Source: Bacteroidales bacterium (GTDB lineage: Bacteria > Bacteroidota > Bacteroidia > Bacteroidales > UBA3663). From it: DNA of 18,939 nt. Within the stretch, counting starts at the first letter, position 1; each line of letters begins with the position of its first letter. Position numbers and translations under genes: made by a program. The stretch covers positions 1 through 18,939 of the forward strand of contig JAEDEY010000035.1 of NCBI GenBank assembly GCA_016293065.1, written 5' to 3'. Positions 6,960 to 14,996 of the stretch are shown here, piece after piece. The notes beneath the pieces are model-generated. The model ran no database searches. It saw nothing but the letters and a program-made list of their open reading frames with translations, and was not told the DNA's origin.

Positions 6960-9572
6960 TCAGCCTTTGATAGCATCAATGATAGTGCCGACTGCAGTCT
7001 GCAAGCCGTCGCAGTTGCGTCCACCTGCCTGAGCGAAGTGAGGCTGTCCGCCACCACCTCCCTGAATGAGCTTGGCTGCACTCTTGACGAGGTTGCTTGC
7101 GTTGAAGTGAGAGAGAAGGTCATCGCTGACAGCCACTGTGAGCATTGGCTTGCCAGAAAAAGCTGTGCCAGCTACGACTACGAGGTTCTGGTTCTCAGCG
7201 CGGAGCTGGAAAGCGATGTTGCGCACAGAGTCTGGCTCGAGGTCACCGCCAATGCGTACCACCTTGATGCCATTGATTTCTGAGGCTCCTGCAAGGAACT
7301 GCTTCTTGAGCTCAACCTCCTTCTCGCGTTTGAACTGCTCGATCTGCTTCTTTACCTCAGCATTCTCTGCTACCATGTTCTTGATAGTAGCCACAAGGTT
7401 AGGTGCATTGTTGAAGGTCTCCTTGAGCGAACGCATGAGATCCTGTTGACCATCGAGCATTTCCTCGACCTTCTGTCCTGTGATAGCCTCGATACGGCGA
7501 ACGCCTGCTGCAACAGAAGACTCCGATAAGATGCGGATCATTCCAATCTGTCCTGTAGAAGGGATGTGGCAGCCACCACAAAGCTCGACTGAAGGTCCGA
7601 ACTTGATGACGCGCACGGTGTCGCCATATTTCTCGCCGAAGAGAGCTATGGCACCCATCGACATAGCTTCGCTGATTGGCATGTCGCGATGCTCTTCGAG
7701 CTGGATATTCTGGCGGATGATCTTGTTGGCCATGTGCTCAACCTTGCGGATTTCCTCGTCGGTAACCTTCTGGAAATGGCTGAAGTCAAAACGTAGCGAG
7801 TCTGGTGTAACGAGCGATCCCTTCTGCTCTACATGTGTGCCAAGCACCTCGCGAAGGCAGTAGTCGAGGATGTGGGTTGCCGAGTGGTTACATTCGGTAG
7901 CGATGCGTGCTTCCTCATCGACAACGGCAGTAAAGGTTGCAGTTACATCTTCTGGCAATGCAGTAGTGATGCAGACAGGGAGGTTGTTTTCGCGCTTGGT
8001 ATCGATAACCTGCACCTTCTTGCCATCAGCCTCGATGTAACCACGGTCGCCGACCTCACCACCCATCTCGCCATAGAATGGAGTCTCGGCAAGCACGATC
8101 TGATAGAAGGTCTTGTTCTTCTGCTTGATCTGACGGTAACGTAGAATTTCGGTCTCGCTCTTGAGGAAGTCATAGCCCACGAACTTTGGAGTGCCTGCCT
8201 TGACCTCAACCCAGTCGCCATTCTCCACGGCAGCTGCATTACGGGCACGTTCCTTCTGAGCCTGCATGTTCTGGTTGAACTCCTCTTCGTCGATGGTGAG
8301 TCCGTTCTCGCGGCAGATGAGCTCTGTGAGGTCGAGAGGGAAACCAAAAGTGTCGAAGAGAGTGAATGCCTCGTGACCGTTGACCACTGTGCGTCCCTTG
8401 GCCTTGGTATCGTCCATGATGGCGTTGATACGCTTGATGCCGTTTTCGAGAGTACGGAGGAACGAATCTTCCTCTTCCTTGATTACCTTGACGATGAGCT
8501 CCTGCTGAGCGATGAGCTCTGGGTAAGCATCGCCCATTGTCTCAATGAGCACAGGGATGAGTTTATAGAGGAACGCTTCCTTCTGACCGAGATAGGTGTA
8601 GGCATAGCGAACGGCACGACGGAGAATGCGACGGATCACGTAGCCAGCCTTAGCGTTGCTTGGCAGCTGACCATCGGTAATTGCGAAGGCGATGGTGCGG
8701 ATATGGTCGGCAAGTACGCGCATTGCCACATCAGTCTTCTCGTCTTCACCATAAGTCTTGCCCGATAGAGCTCCAATAACCTTGATGATTGGCTGGAACA
8801 CATCGGTATCATAGTTTGAAGTCTTGCCTTGAAGAGTGCGGACAAGACGCTCGAAGCCCATGCCAGTGTCGATGACGTGAGCAGGGAGCTTTTCGAGCGA
8901 ACCATTAGCCATGCGGTTGTACTGCATGAACACGAGGTTCCAGATCTCGATTACCTGAGGATGGTCGTGATTTACAAGGTCGCGACCTGACACTTGAGCC
9001 TTCTCTTCCTCAGAACGGCTGTCGAAATGTATTTCAGAGCAAGGCCCGCATGGTCCTGTATCACCCATCTCCCAGAAATTGTCGTGCTTGTTGCCGTTGA
9101 GGATGTGGTCTTTAGGAAGGAAACGCTCCCAGATTGCTGCAGCCTCGTTGTCGCGCTCCAGGCCTTCCTCCTCACTGCCTTCGAATACAGTGGCGTAGAG
9201 GCTCTTAGGGTCGAGCTTGAGAACATCGACAAGGTATTCCCATGCCCAAGAGATGGCTTCCTCCTTGAAATAGTCGCCAAACGACCAGTTGCCGAGCATC
9301 TCGAACATGGTGTGATGATAGGTGTCGTGACCTACTTCCTCAAGGTCGTTGTGCTTACCAGAAACACGAAGGCACTTCTGAGAATCGGCAGCACGGCTGA
9401 ACTTCTTCTCAACGTTGCCGAGAATGATATCCTTGAACTGGTTCATGCCAGCGTTGGTGAACATTAGAGTAGGGTCACCCTTTATAACCATTGGTGCAGA
9501 AGGTACGATCGTACAACCCTTTGATGCGAAAAACTGCTTGAAAGATTCGCGGATTTCTTTAGCTGTCATCAT
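6960..9572 (-). CDS. alaS: Alanyl-tRNA synthetase
   Basis: A full-length 870-aa class II synthetase charging tRNA-Ala. The N-terminal aminoacylation core includes MFTNAGMNQF (37-46) and DTGMGFERL (235-243). The editing domain, which removes mischarged Ser and Gly, carries the zinc-binding set His563, His567 (HSATH), Cys665 and His669 (CGGCH). A coiled segment (about 735-758) leads to the C-terminal DHHA1 domain, with the glycine-rich GGGGGQPHFAQAGG at 838-851. No truncation or missing catalytic residue is seen. Two adjacent ATGs (9572 and 9569) begin the reading frame; either may be used. A -7-like box lies 45-52 nt upstream. Confidence 0.98.
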   Translation of the reverse strand: MMTAKEIRESFKQFFASKGCTIVPSAPMVIKGDPTLMFTNAGMNQFKDIILGNVEKKFSRAADSQKCLRVSGKHNDLEEVGHDTYHHTMFEMLGNWSFGDYFKEEAISWAWEYLVDVLKLDPKSLYATVFEGSEEEGLERDNEAAAIWERFLPKDHILNGNKHDNFWEMGDTGPCGPCSEIHFDSRSEEEKAQVSGRDLVNHDHPQVIEIWNLVFMQYNRMANGSLEKLPAHVIDTGMGFERLVRTLQGKTSNYDTDVFQPIIKVIGALSGKTYGEDEKTDVAMRVLADHIRTIAFAITDGQLPSNAKAGYVIRRILRRAVRYAYTYLGQKEAFLYKLIPVLIETMGDAYPELIAQQELIVKVIKEEEDSFLRTLENGIKRINAIMDDTKAKGRTVVNGHEAFTLFDTFGFPLDLTELICRENGLTIDEEEFNQNMQAQKERARNAAAVENGDWVEVKAGTPKFVGYDFLKSETEILRYRQIKQKNKTFYQIVLAETPFYGEMGGEVGDRGYIEADGKKVQVIDTKRENNLPVCITTALPEDVTATFTAVVDEEARIATECNHSATHILDYCLREVLGTHVEQKGSLVTPDSLRFDFSHFQKVTDEEIRKVEHMANKIIRQNIQLEEHRDMPISEAMSMGAIALFGEKYGDTVRVIKFGPSVELCGGCHIPSTGQIGMIRILSESSVAAGVRRIEAITGQKVEEMLDGQQDLMRSLKETFNNAPNLVATIKNMVAENAEVKKQIEQFKREKEVELKKQFLAGASEINGIKVVRIGGDLEPDSVRNIAFQLRAENQNLVVVAGTAFSGKPMLTVAVSDDLLSHFNASNLVKSAAKLIQGGGGGQPHFAQAGGRNCDGLQTAVGTIIDAIKG

Positions 9573-9616
9573 TTTGAAATATATTGAATTTTGTTTTATT
9601 TGACATTAATAGCGGG

Positions 9617-9624
9617 CAAAAATA
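9617..9624 (-). promoter_or_regulatory. Candidate -7 element for alaS
   Basis: The minus strand reads TATTTTTG, matching TAnnTTTG, about 45 nt before the alaS start. No TTTG lies 18-20 bases further upstream, so only half of the promoter is supported. Confidence 0.35.
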
Positions 9625-9664
9625 AGTATTTTTTGCATAAGTCTATTATATTCCAGTCAAAAAA

Positions 9665-9696
9665 TTTGTGAAAGATAAAGAATTAATTGATATTTG
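9665..9696 (+). promoter_or_regulatory. Candidate promoter of the M23-merR-rsh operon
   Basis: TTTG (9665-9668), a 20-base spacer, then GATATTTG (9689-9696), one base off TAnnTTTG. A transcript start near 9703 gives a leader of about 57 nt to the GTG at 9760. It is divergent from the alaS box in the same 187-nt intergenic region. Confidence 0.45.
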
Positions 9697-9759
9697 CACT
9701 ATTGTATTTGCAAAATCTTGGATATAACGATACAAAATAGATAGAAGGGAAATTGTCAA

Positions 9760-10734
9760 GTGGCGCATTGGATACACTTTAGATATAACAAGAAAAAAGG
9801 TCGCTATGAGCGACGAAAACCCTCAGCCTGGATGCATGTCCTGACTGTGGCGCGGCATCTTTTGTCGGGAACTATCATAGGTGCGCTACTGCTTTATGGA
9901 TTCATATTTTGGGTGGGTTCTCCTTCAGAGTGGCGACTGGAGCGCGAACACGAAATATTGAAGCAGAGATATAAGATTCTGAACCAGCGACTCGACGATG
10001 CTTTAGATGTGTTGGATGACATTGGTGAACGCGACGACAATCTATATCGAGTTATATTGCAAGGCGACCCTATCGGTAGGGAGAATCGTAATGCCCTTGT
10101 GAAGAATGCCCAACGATACGACTCGCTAATGTCTTTGAAAGATGCCGACTTGGTGTTGTCGGTATCGCAAAAGATGGATGTCATCGAACGCCAACTGTAT
10201 CTGCAGTCGAAATCGTTTGACGAAGTGGCAGAACTTTGCAAGAATCAGGAAGATCGTCTGTTGCATATCCCCTCGATACAGCCAGTAAAAGACAAAGAGT
10301 TGAAATATATGGCAAGTGGATATGGCTGGCGTGTCGATCCTATCTACAACATAAGGAAGTTTCATGCGGGTATGGACTTCAGCGCCGAGAAGGGCACAGA
10401 TGTGTTTGCTACAGGCGATGGACGTGTGATACATTCGGGATGGGGCGAAAGTGGCTATGGCTTATGTATCGAAATAGACCACGGCTACGGGTATAAGACC
10501 AAATATGCACATCTGTCGAAGGTGATAGCCCGCAAGGGAAAAATGGTGAAGAGAGGCGAGAAGATTGGTGAAGTGGGCAGTACAGGCAAATCTACTGGAC
10601 CTCATCTGCATTATGAAGTCTCACTCCGTGGTGTGATCCAGAATCCTGCACATTACTACTTCATGGATCTAACTCCAGAACAGTATGAACTGATGCTGCA
10701 GAAGTCTGAGAATGTCGGACAGGTAATGGACTGA
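9760..10734 (+). CDS. Membrane-anchored LytM/M23 family metallopeptidase
   Basis: 324 aa, GTG start. An in-frame TAG at 9742 and the absence of another start codon force this choice; a purine-rich AGAAGGGA lies just upstream. A basic N-terminus is followed by one membrane segment (about 36-52), a probable coiled coil (about 58-165) and a LytM domain. The zinc ligands are complete: His202 and Asp206 in FHAGMDF, and His284 in PHLHYEV; His251 in AHLS and His282 complete the site. The GYGWR entry motif is also present. Such proteins cleave, or regulate cleavage of, peptidoglycan cross-links on the periplasmic side. It is first of three tightly spaced genes; the next start lies 4 nt after its stop. 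With an intact site it is probably an active endopeptidase, though substrate bond specificity is not readable. Confidence 0.9.
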   Translation: MAHWIHFRYNKKKGRYERRKPSAWMHVLTVARHLLSGTIIGALLLYGFIFWVGSPSEWRLEREHEILKQRYKILNQRLDDALDVLDDIGERDDNLYRVILQGDPIGRENRNALVKNAQRYDSLMSLKDADLVLSVSQKMDVIERQLYLQSKSFDEVAELCKNQEDRLLHIPSIQPVKDKELKYMASGYGWRVDPIYNIRKFHAGMDFSAEKGTDVFATGDGRVIHSGWGESGYGLCIEIDHGYGYKTKYAHLSKVIARKGKMVKRGEKIGEVGSTGKSTGPHLHYEVSLRGVIQNPAHYYFMDLTPEQYELMLQKSENVGQVMD

Positions 10735-10738
10735 TGTT

Positions 10739-11152
10739 ATGAAAAGTTCTAATGGATCGGATAATGTGACCGAGAAGAAATATCTCTCGATAGGAGAGAT
10801 GGCTGCAAAGTTCAATGTCTCGGTCGAACTGCTTCGCAAATGGGAGAAGGACTTTCCTCGGGTGTTGCGTCCAAAACGCACAAGTGGAGACTCTCGTTTG
10901 TATGACCAGAAACAGCAGAACAATGTGGCGATGATCTACCGCCTGTTGCGAGAGGAAGGTCTTTCGGTGTCAGGCGCCAAGAAAAGATTGAGCAACAAAC
11001 AAAGCGAGGAAGAGGTTCGGCAGGAAGTGATAGAACGACTTGGCATTGTCAGACAGCAACTGATGAGCATTGTTGAAGAACTTGATCATATTGAGCATCC
11101 TGCAACAGAGGCTTTACCTCAAATAGGTATAATATGGGAAAATAAACAGTAA
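10739..11152 (+). CDS. MerR-like transcriptional regulator
   Basis: A 137-aa protein with a MerR-type winged helix-turn-helix at about residues 15-85: YLSIGEMAAKFNVS, then LRKWEKDF and SGDSRLYD, the usual recognition-helix and wing pattern, then LLREEGLSVSGAKKRL. The LRKWE form resembles MlrA/CarH-type DNA-binding domains rather than classical metal sensors. The remaining C-terminus (about 90-130) looks like a dimerisation helix with no cobalamin-binding domain and no clustered Cys for metals, so the signal is unknown. Its start lies 4 nt after the M23 peptidase and its stop 7 nt before the Rel/SpoT gene, so all three are surely cotranscribed. Targets cannot be read from the sequence. Confidence 0.88.
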   Translation: MKSSNGSDNVTEKKYLSIGEMAAKFNVSVELLRKWEKDFPRVLRPKRTSGDSRLYDQKQQNNVAMIYRLLREEGLSVSGAKKRLSNKQSEEEVRQEVIERLGIVRQQLMSIVEELDHIEHPATEALPQIGIIWENKQ

Positions 11153-11159
11153 ATGATAT

Positions 11160-13055
11160 ATGGAATCTAAATGTACTCCAGAAGAAGGTAAGCGCATGGT
11201 CGATGAGATGCATGCAGAGTTTATGCAAAGGGCGGCCGAACTCCTTCCTGCTACCGATTTGGATAGGGTAGAGGCCGCTTACCAGTTGGCAGCCAAGGCA
11301 CATGCAAGCCAGGTGAGAAAGAGTGGTATCCCTTATATCACTCATCCAATCAGTGTGGCACGTACGGCATTGGTAGAGCTGAACCTCGGTACCAATAGCA
11401 TCATGGCGGCTCTGCTGCATGATGTGGTTGAGGATACTGATTATACGATTGAGGATATTCGTTCTGCTTTTGGCGAGGATGTCGCTTTCCTTGTCGATGT
11501 CTTGACCAAGAAGGACTCTGGAGAATATAAGGTTAGCAAGCAGATTGACAATTTCAAGCAGATGCTTGACTCTATCAACTACGATATCCGTGCCTTGCTT
11601 ATCAAACTCAGTGACCGCCTGCACAACATGCGCACACTCGGCAGTATGCGCACTGACAAGCAAATGAAGATTGCATCGGAAACTGACTATTTTTATGCTC
11701 CGCTTGCCAATCGCCTGGGTCTTTATGAGATAAAGTCGGAACTTGAGAATCTTTCTCTCAAATTCCGTTCTCCTCAGGAGTATGAGCGTATCGAGAAGAA
11801 GATAGTCTCGTATATGAAGATACATGCCGACGACATAACCCGATTCATTGAGCCAATTCGTGAGGCACTGTTCGATGCAGGAATCAATGCCAAGGTCACT
11901 GCCCGTCCGCGTTCTGTATATGCTTTGTGGCGCAAGATGCAGGATTCGGGTCAGAGTTTCAAGGAACTGGAACATGTGCATCAGGTCGATATCATCTTCC
12001 CTTACAATGCCGAAAGATATAGTTCGGAGAAAAATGAGTGTCTGGCAATTTACAGCATTGTAACCGACCTTTACAAGGAGCGTCCTTATAGCATGATTAA
12101 CTATATCGACCAACCAAAAGAGAATGGATATCAGGCTTTGCATACTCAAGTGATGACCCCTATGGGAGGATGGTCTGAGATACATATAGCTACCGAAACA
12201 ATGCATCGCAACTCTCTGTTAGGATGTGTCGTGGATAGTACTGAGAGTATCGAAACATGGGTGCAAAAGTTCCGTTCTGTGCTCCGTGACATTGCGCAGT
12301 CGGGGTCAGAAGGCGGTTTCATGGAGTCGGTAGTAAGTTCGTTTTACAACGACGACATCATTACCTTCACACCAAAGGGTAACAGTATTGTATTGCCAAA
12401 AGGCAGTTCGGTGCTCGATATGGCTTACGAGATACATACCAACATAGGCAATCATGCCAAGTATGCACGCATCAATGGTCATCTGTGCAGTATCTTTACG
12501 ACTCTGAAACGAGGCGACCGAGTGGAAGTGGGGACCGATATGCTGTCACTCCCCGAGCCTCATTGGCTTGACCATGTCACCACCTATAAGGCACGACGTG
12601 CGGTGAATGTGTCGTTGTCAAAAAACGGAGCTAATGCCGAAGAGTTTCCATACGAACTGTGTCCTGAGTGTAACCCGTTGCCAGGCGATGAGATTACAGG
12701 ATTCAAGAATAAGGATAACAAGATCATGGTGCATAAACGCAACTGTAAGTCTGCAATCTCGCGTTCGGCTAAGGAGGGAGACCTGCTGGTGGCTGTTGAT
12801 TTGCCTATCTTGCCTAATCGCACTTATCCGACCAATGTCGAGATTTGCAGTATAGACCGTGATGGGCTCTTGCTCGATTTGGTCAATGTCATCAGCAATA
12901 CTTTGCATTTGTCGATTGACACTCTTCATACCGAGACGGTCGATTATATCGTGACTACCCGCATCAGAATGCAGGTGCCATCAGCATTCGAACTTTCAGA
13001 GGCTATGCGCATAATCGAGCAGATTAAGGGAGTTGAAGAAGTCAGAACGATTTGA
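11160..13055 (+). CDS. RelA/SpoT homologue, hydrolase intact, synthetase site degenerate
   Basis: A 631-aa long-form RSH protein of (p)ppGpp metabolism. The N-terminal HD hydrolase has every expected residue: Arg53, His62 in THP, His87-Asp88, Glu91-Asp92, Asp152 and Asn156 in SDRLHNMRT. The synthetase domain keeps the nucleotide-binding ARPRSVYALWRKM (248-260) and NGYQALH (322-328, Tyr324). However, the segment normally like YDLLAVRII reads EHVHQVDII, putting His272 where the metal-binding Asp belongs and Asp277 at the usual Arg. EVQIRT reads EIHIAT (Glu340 kept, Arg lost). C-terminal TGS (about 398-456), the Cys/His element (Cys501, Cys504, His525, Cys529) and ACT (about 558-630) domains are present. 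I infer a SpoT-like hydrolase with little or no synthesis, implying another synthetase elsewhere. Third gene of the M23-merR operon. Confidence 0.92.
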   Translation: MESKCTPEEGKRMVDEMHAEFMQRAAELLPATDLDRVEAAYQLAAKAHASQVRKSGIPYITHPISVARTALVELNLGTNSIMAALLHDVVEDTDYTIEDIRSAFGEDVAFLVDVLTKKDSGEYKVSKQIDNFKQMLDSINYDIRALLIKLSDRLHNMRTLGSMRTDKQMKIASETDYFYAPLANRLGLYEIKSELENLSLKFRSPQEYERIEKKIVSYMKIHADDITRFIEPIREALFDAGINAKVTARPRSVYALWRKMQDSGQSFKELEHVHQVDIIFPYNAERYSSEKNECLAIYSIVTDLYKERPYSMINYIDQPKENGYQALHTQVMTPMGGWSEIHIATETMHRNSLLGCVVDSTESIETWVQKFRSVLRDIAQSGSEGGFMESVVSSFYNDDIITFTPKGNSIVLPKGSSVLDMAYEIHTNIGNHAKYARINGHLCSIFTTLKRGDRVEVGTDMLSLPEPHWLDHVTTYKARRAVNVSLSKNGANAEEFPYELCPECNPLPGDEITGFKNKDNKIMVHKRNCKSAISRSAKEGDLLVAVDLPILPNRTYPTNVEICSIDRDGLLLDLVNVISNTLHLSIDTLHTETVDYIVTTRIRMQVPSAFELSEAMRIIEQIKGVEEVRTI

Positions 13056-13129
13056 CACCGAAACTGCCATTCGATAGATGTGTTGTGGGATGATTAAGTA
13101 ATGATATTAACTTTTGTAACTGACATAAA

Positions 13130-13912
13130 ATGAAAGTAATTGCTATTATACCTGCTCGATATGCGAGCACTCGTTTCCCCGGTAAGCCTTTGGCTATGCT
13201 TGGAGGCAAGCCCATGATTCAGCGCGTATATGAGAAAGTGTCGCCACTTGTTGATTTGGCTGTGGTGGCAACGGATGATGCCAGAATTTATGATGCCGTA
13301 GAGGGATTCAACGGACGGGTAGTGATGACTTCGCCTGACCATAAGAGCGGCACAGACCGTGTTCAGGAGGCATACAGGAAAGTGAGCGAGGCATTAGGAA
13401 TTGAATATGATGTAATAATCAATGTCCAGGGTGACGAACCATTCATTGCTTCGCAGCAGATTCAGGCAGTGAAAGACTGTTTCATGCAGGCCAATACAGA
13501 TATTGCGACGCTTGTAAAGCCATTCCATAAGGAGGATGGCTTGGTGGCACTGCTCAATCCTAACAGCCCGAAGGTCGTGTTGGGTAAACAGAGCCAGGCC
13601 TTGTATTTCAGTCGTAGTGTGATACCTTACCTTCGTGGGGTGGAGCAGGCGGAGTGGCTTGATAAACAGATTTTTTATAAGCACATAGGGCTTTATGCTT
13701 ATCGGCCAGAGGCGTTGGCTCGCATCACGGCTATGCCTCAGACTCCACTTGAAAAGGCAGAAAGCCTCGAACAGCTTCGTTGGCTCGAGAATGGCATGCG
13801 CATCATTGTGCGTGTCGTGGATATTGAGACTGTGGGAATCGATACCCCTGAAGACCTTATGCGTGCTGAGGCTTTCCTCAAGGAGCAGAAACGAGCAAAA
13901 GGCAGTCTTTGA
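13130..13912 (+). CDS. kdsB: 3-deoxy-manno-octulosonate cytidylyltransferase (CMP-Kdo synthetase)
   Basis: A 260-aa enzyme that couples CTP and Kdo to CMP-Kdo, the donor for the LPS inner core. The nucleotide-binding start is IPARYASTRFPGKPL (7-21). It is followed by the substrate loop HKSGTDR (71-77), INVQGDEPF (97-105) with metal-binding Asp102, YFSRSVIPY (159-167), GLYAYR (187-192), LEKAESLEQLRWLENG (207-222) and Asp238 in IDTPEDL as the second metal ligand. Length matches the family. The 74-nt gap from the Rel/SpoT gene and a near-match AACTTTTG about 14 nt before the start suggest its own transcription, but this promoter is weak. The DUF2752 gene follows 2 nt after its stop. Confidence 0.96.
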   Translation: MKVIAIIPARYASTRFPGKPLAMLGGKPMIQRVYEKVSPLVDLAVVATDDARIYDAVEGFNGRVVMTSPDHKSGTDRVQEAYRKVSEALGIEYDVIINVQGDEPFIASQQIQAVKDCFMQANTDIATLVKPFHKEDGLVALLNPNSPKVVLGKQSQALYFSRSVIPYLRGVEQAEWLDKQIFYKHIGLYAYRPEALARITAMPQTPLEKAESLEQLRWLENGMRIIVRVVDIETVGIDTPEDLMRAEAFLKEQKRAKGSL

Positions 13913-13914
13913 CG

Positions 13915-14193
13915 ATGATTCCTTGTCCTTTTCATCTGTTGACGGGTTATGACTGCCCATTCTGCGGAGGACAGAGACTGCTCGTTGCGCTGTTTCATGG
14001 TGACATAGTGTCGGCTTTCAGCTTCAACCCTGTGTTGTTTTGTCTGCTACCCTACTTCGTGCTGGTGACTGCCGGTGCTTTTTCGAAGAGAGTCAGAAGA
14101 TGGAAACTGACCGAGAAATGCTATTCAAATCATGCGATTTTCGCTGTTGTAGCAATCTGCATCTTGTGGGGCGTGGTGCGAAACATAATATAA
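13915..14193 (+). CDS. DUF2752 small membrane protein
   Basis: 92 aa from ATG 13915, only 2 nt after the kdsB stop; an in-frame TTG at 13909 overlapping the kdsB stop is the alternative start. The N-terminal signature is that of DUF2752: CPFHLLTGYDCPFCGGQR with three Cys (residues 4, 14, 17), then LFHGDIVSAFSFNPV. Two hydrophobic segments follow (about 38-56 and 72-89). Function is unknown for the family. Coupling to kdsB suggests coexpression with LPS synthesis, but that is only positional. Confidence 0.85.
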   Translation: MIPCPFHLLTGYDCPFCGGQRLLVALFHGDIVSAFSFNPVLFCLLPYFVLVTAGAFSKRVRRWKLTEKCYSNHAIFAVVAICILWGVVRNII

Positions 14194-14257
14194 AAGGTTT
14201 TTGCTCTATGCACGAAAAATGAGAATTTTACACATTATTCATTATTAATAACATACT

Positions 14258-14974
14258 ATGGTTTACTTATCTATTTCCGACATTATTGATCGTTCTTGGG
14301 AATTGCTAAAGAAGTACGGACTTGTCATTGTAATTGTCTATTTTGCAATTGTTTTCCTACAGAATGCTATTGGCCGACTCTTGGCACCTCCTATTGATAT
14401 TGATGTGCTGACAACAGCATTGCAGACAAACGATATTGCTGTCATAGAGAAACTCTATCTTTCGAATCCATTTGGTACAATAGTTGAGTTGCTGCTCACG
14501 GCCGTATTATGCCTTGGCCTGTTAAACTCAATGCTTCAATTGGCCAAGGGTACAGACTCCGAGGTGTCGTTCAGCCATTGGAAGCTGGATCTTTCGGTGT
14601 ATGTCAAATATGTGGTAGTAGATTTTATCGTGAATATCATTGTTGGCGTTGGCTATGTCTGCTGTATTCTCCCTGGCTTGTTCCTTCAGGCTCGCCTCGG
14701 TCTTGCAACTATTCATGCCATTGACTGCCCTGATCAGGGTGTCCTCGACCATATTCAGGCATCGTGGGAGTTAACCAATGGTAATTCGATGACCCTTATC
14801 GGCTTGAGACTTGTTCAGTTCTTTATCGCTATCATAGGTATTATCCTTTGCTGCATTGGTTATATCCCAGCAATGGTGCTTGTTTTCTTTTCTGATATTG
14901 TGGCTTATCTCATCTTGACCCGATACTTCGAGCGAATGAGAGAAGAAGCATCAGATGCAACTGAAACTGTTTGA
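14258..14974 (+). CDS. Polytopic membrane protein, unknown function
   Basis: 238 aa with about four to six membrane segments: roughly 20-42, 73-95, 114-147 and 178-222 (the last two long enough for two passes each). The stretch CCILPGLFLQARLGLA followed by VLDHIQASWELTNGN resembles the repeated unit of the DUF975/glycerophosphodiesterase-membrane-domain superfamily: a PG kink, then an amphipathic helix ending S-W-x-L-T-x-G. No enzymatic residues are evident; similar Bacteroidota proteins are sometimes misnamed beta-carotene monooxygenase. It lies 22 nt upstream of the mechanosensitive channel gene on the same strand, so the two are probably cotranscribed. Confidence 0.75.
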   Translation: MVYLSISDIIDRSWELLKKYGLVIVIVYFAIVFLQNAIGRLLAPPIDIDVLTTALQTNDIAVIEKLYLSNPFGTIVELLLTAVLCLGLLNSMLQLAKGTDSEVSFSHWKLDLSVYVKYVVVDFIVNIIVGVGYVCCILPGLFLQARLGLATIHAIDCPDQGVLDHIQASWELTNGNSMTLIGLRLVQFFIAIIGIILCCIGYIPAMVLVFFSDIVAYLILTRYFERMREEASDATETV

Positions 14975-14996
14975 ACCTTCTATTCCAAATTGAAAG

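Noticed and set aside
11973..12000. A compensating double frameshift explaining the lost synthetase motif of the Rel/SpoT gene
   Set aside because: The flanking motifs are in frame and correctly spaced, and the segment still fits a beta strand (VDIIF) in the expected place; real substitution is simpler.
11049..12206. A 385-codon open frame on the minus strand inside the Rel/SpoT gene
   Set aside because: It lies fully antisense to a clearly conserved protein, has no recognisable domain, and its open state follows from the codon use of the + strand gene.
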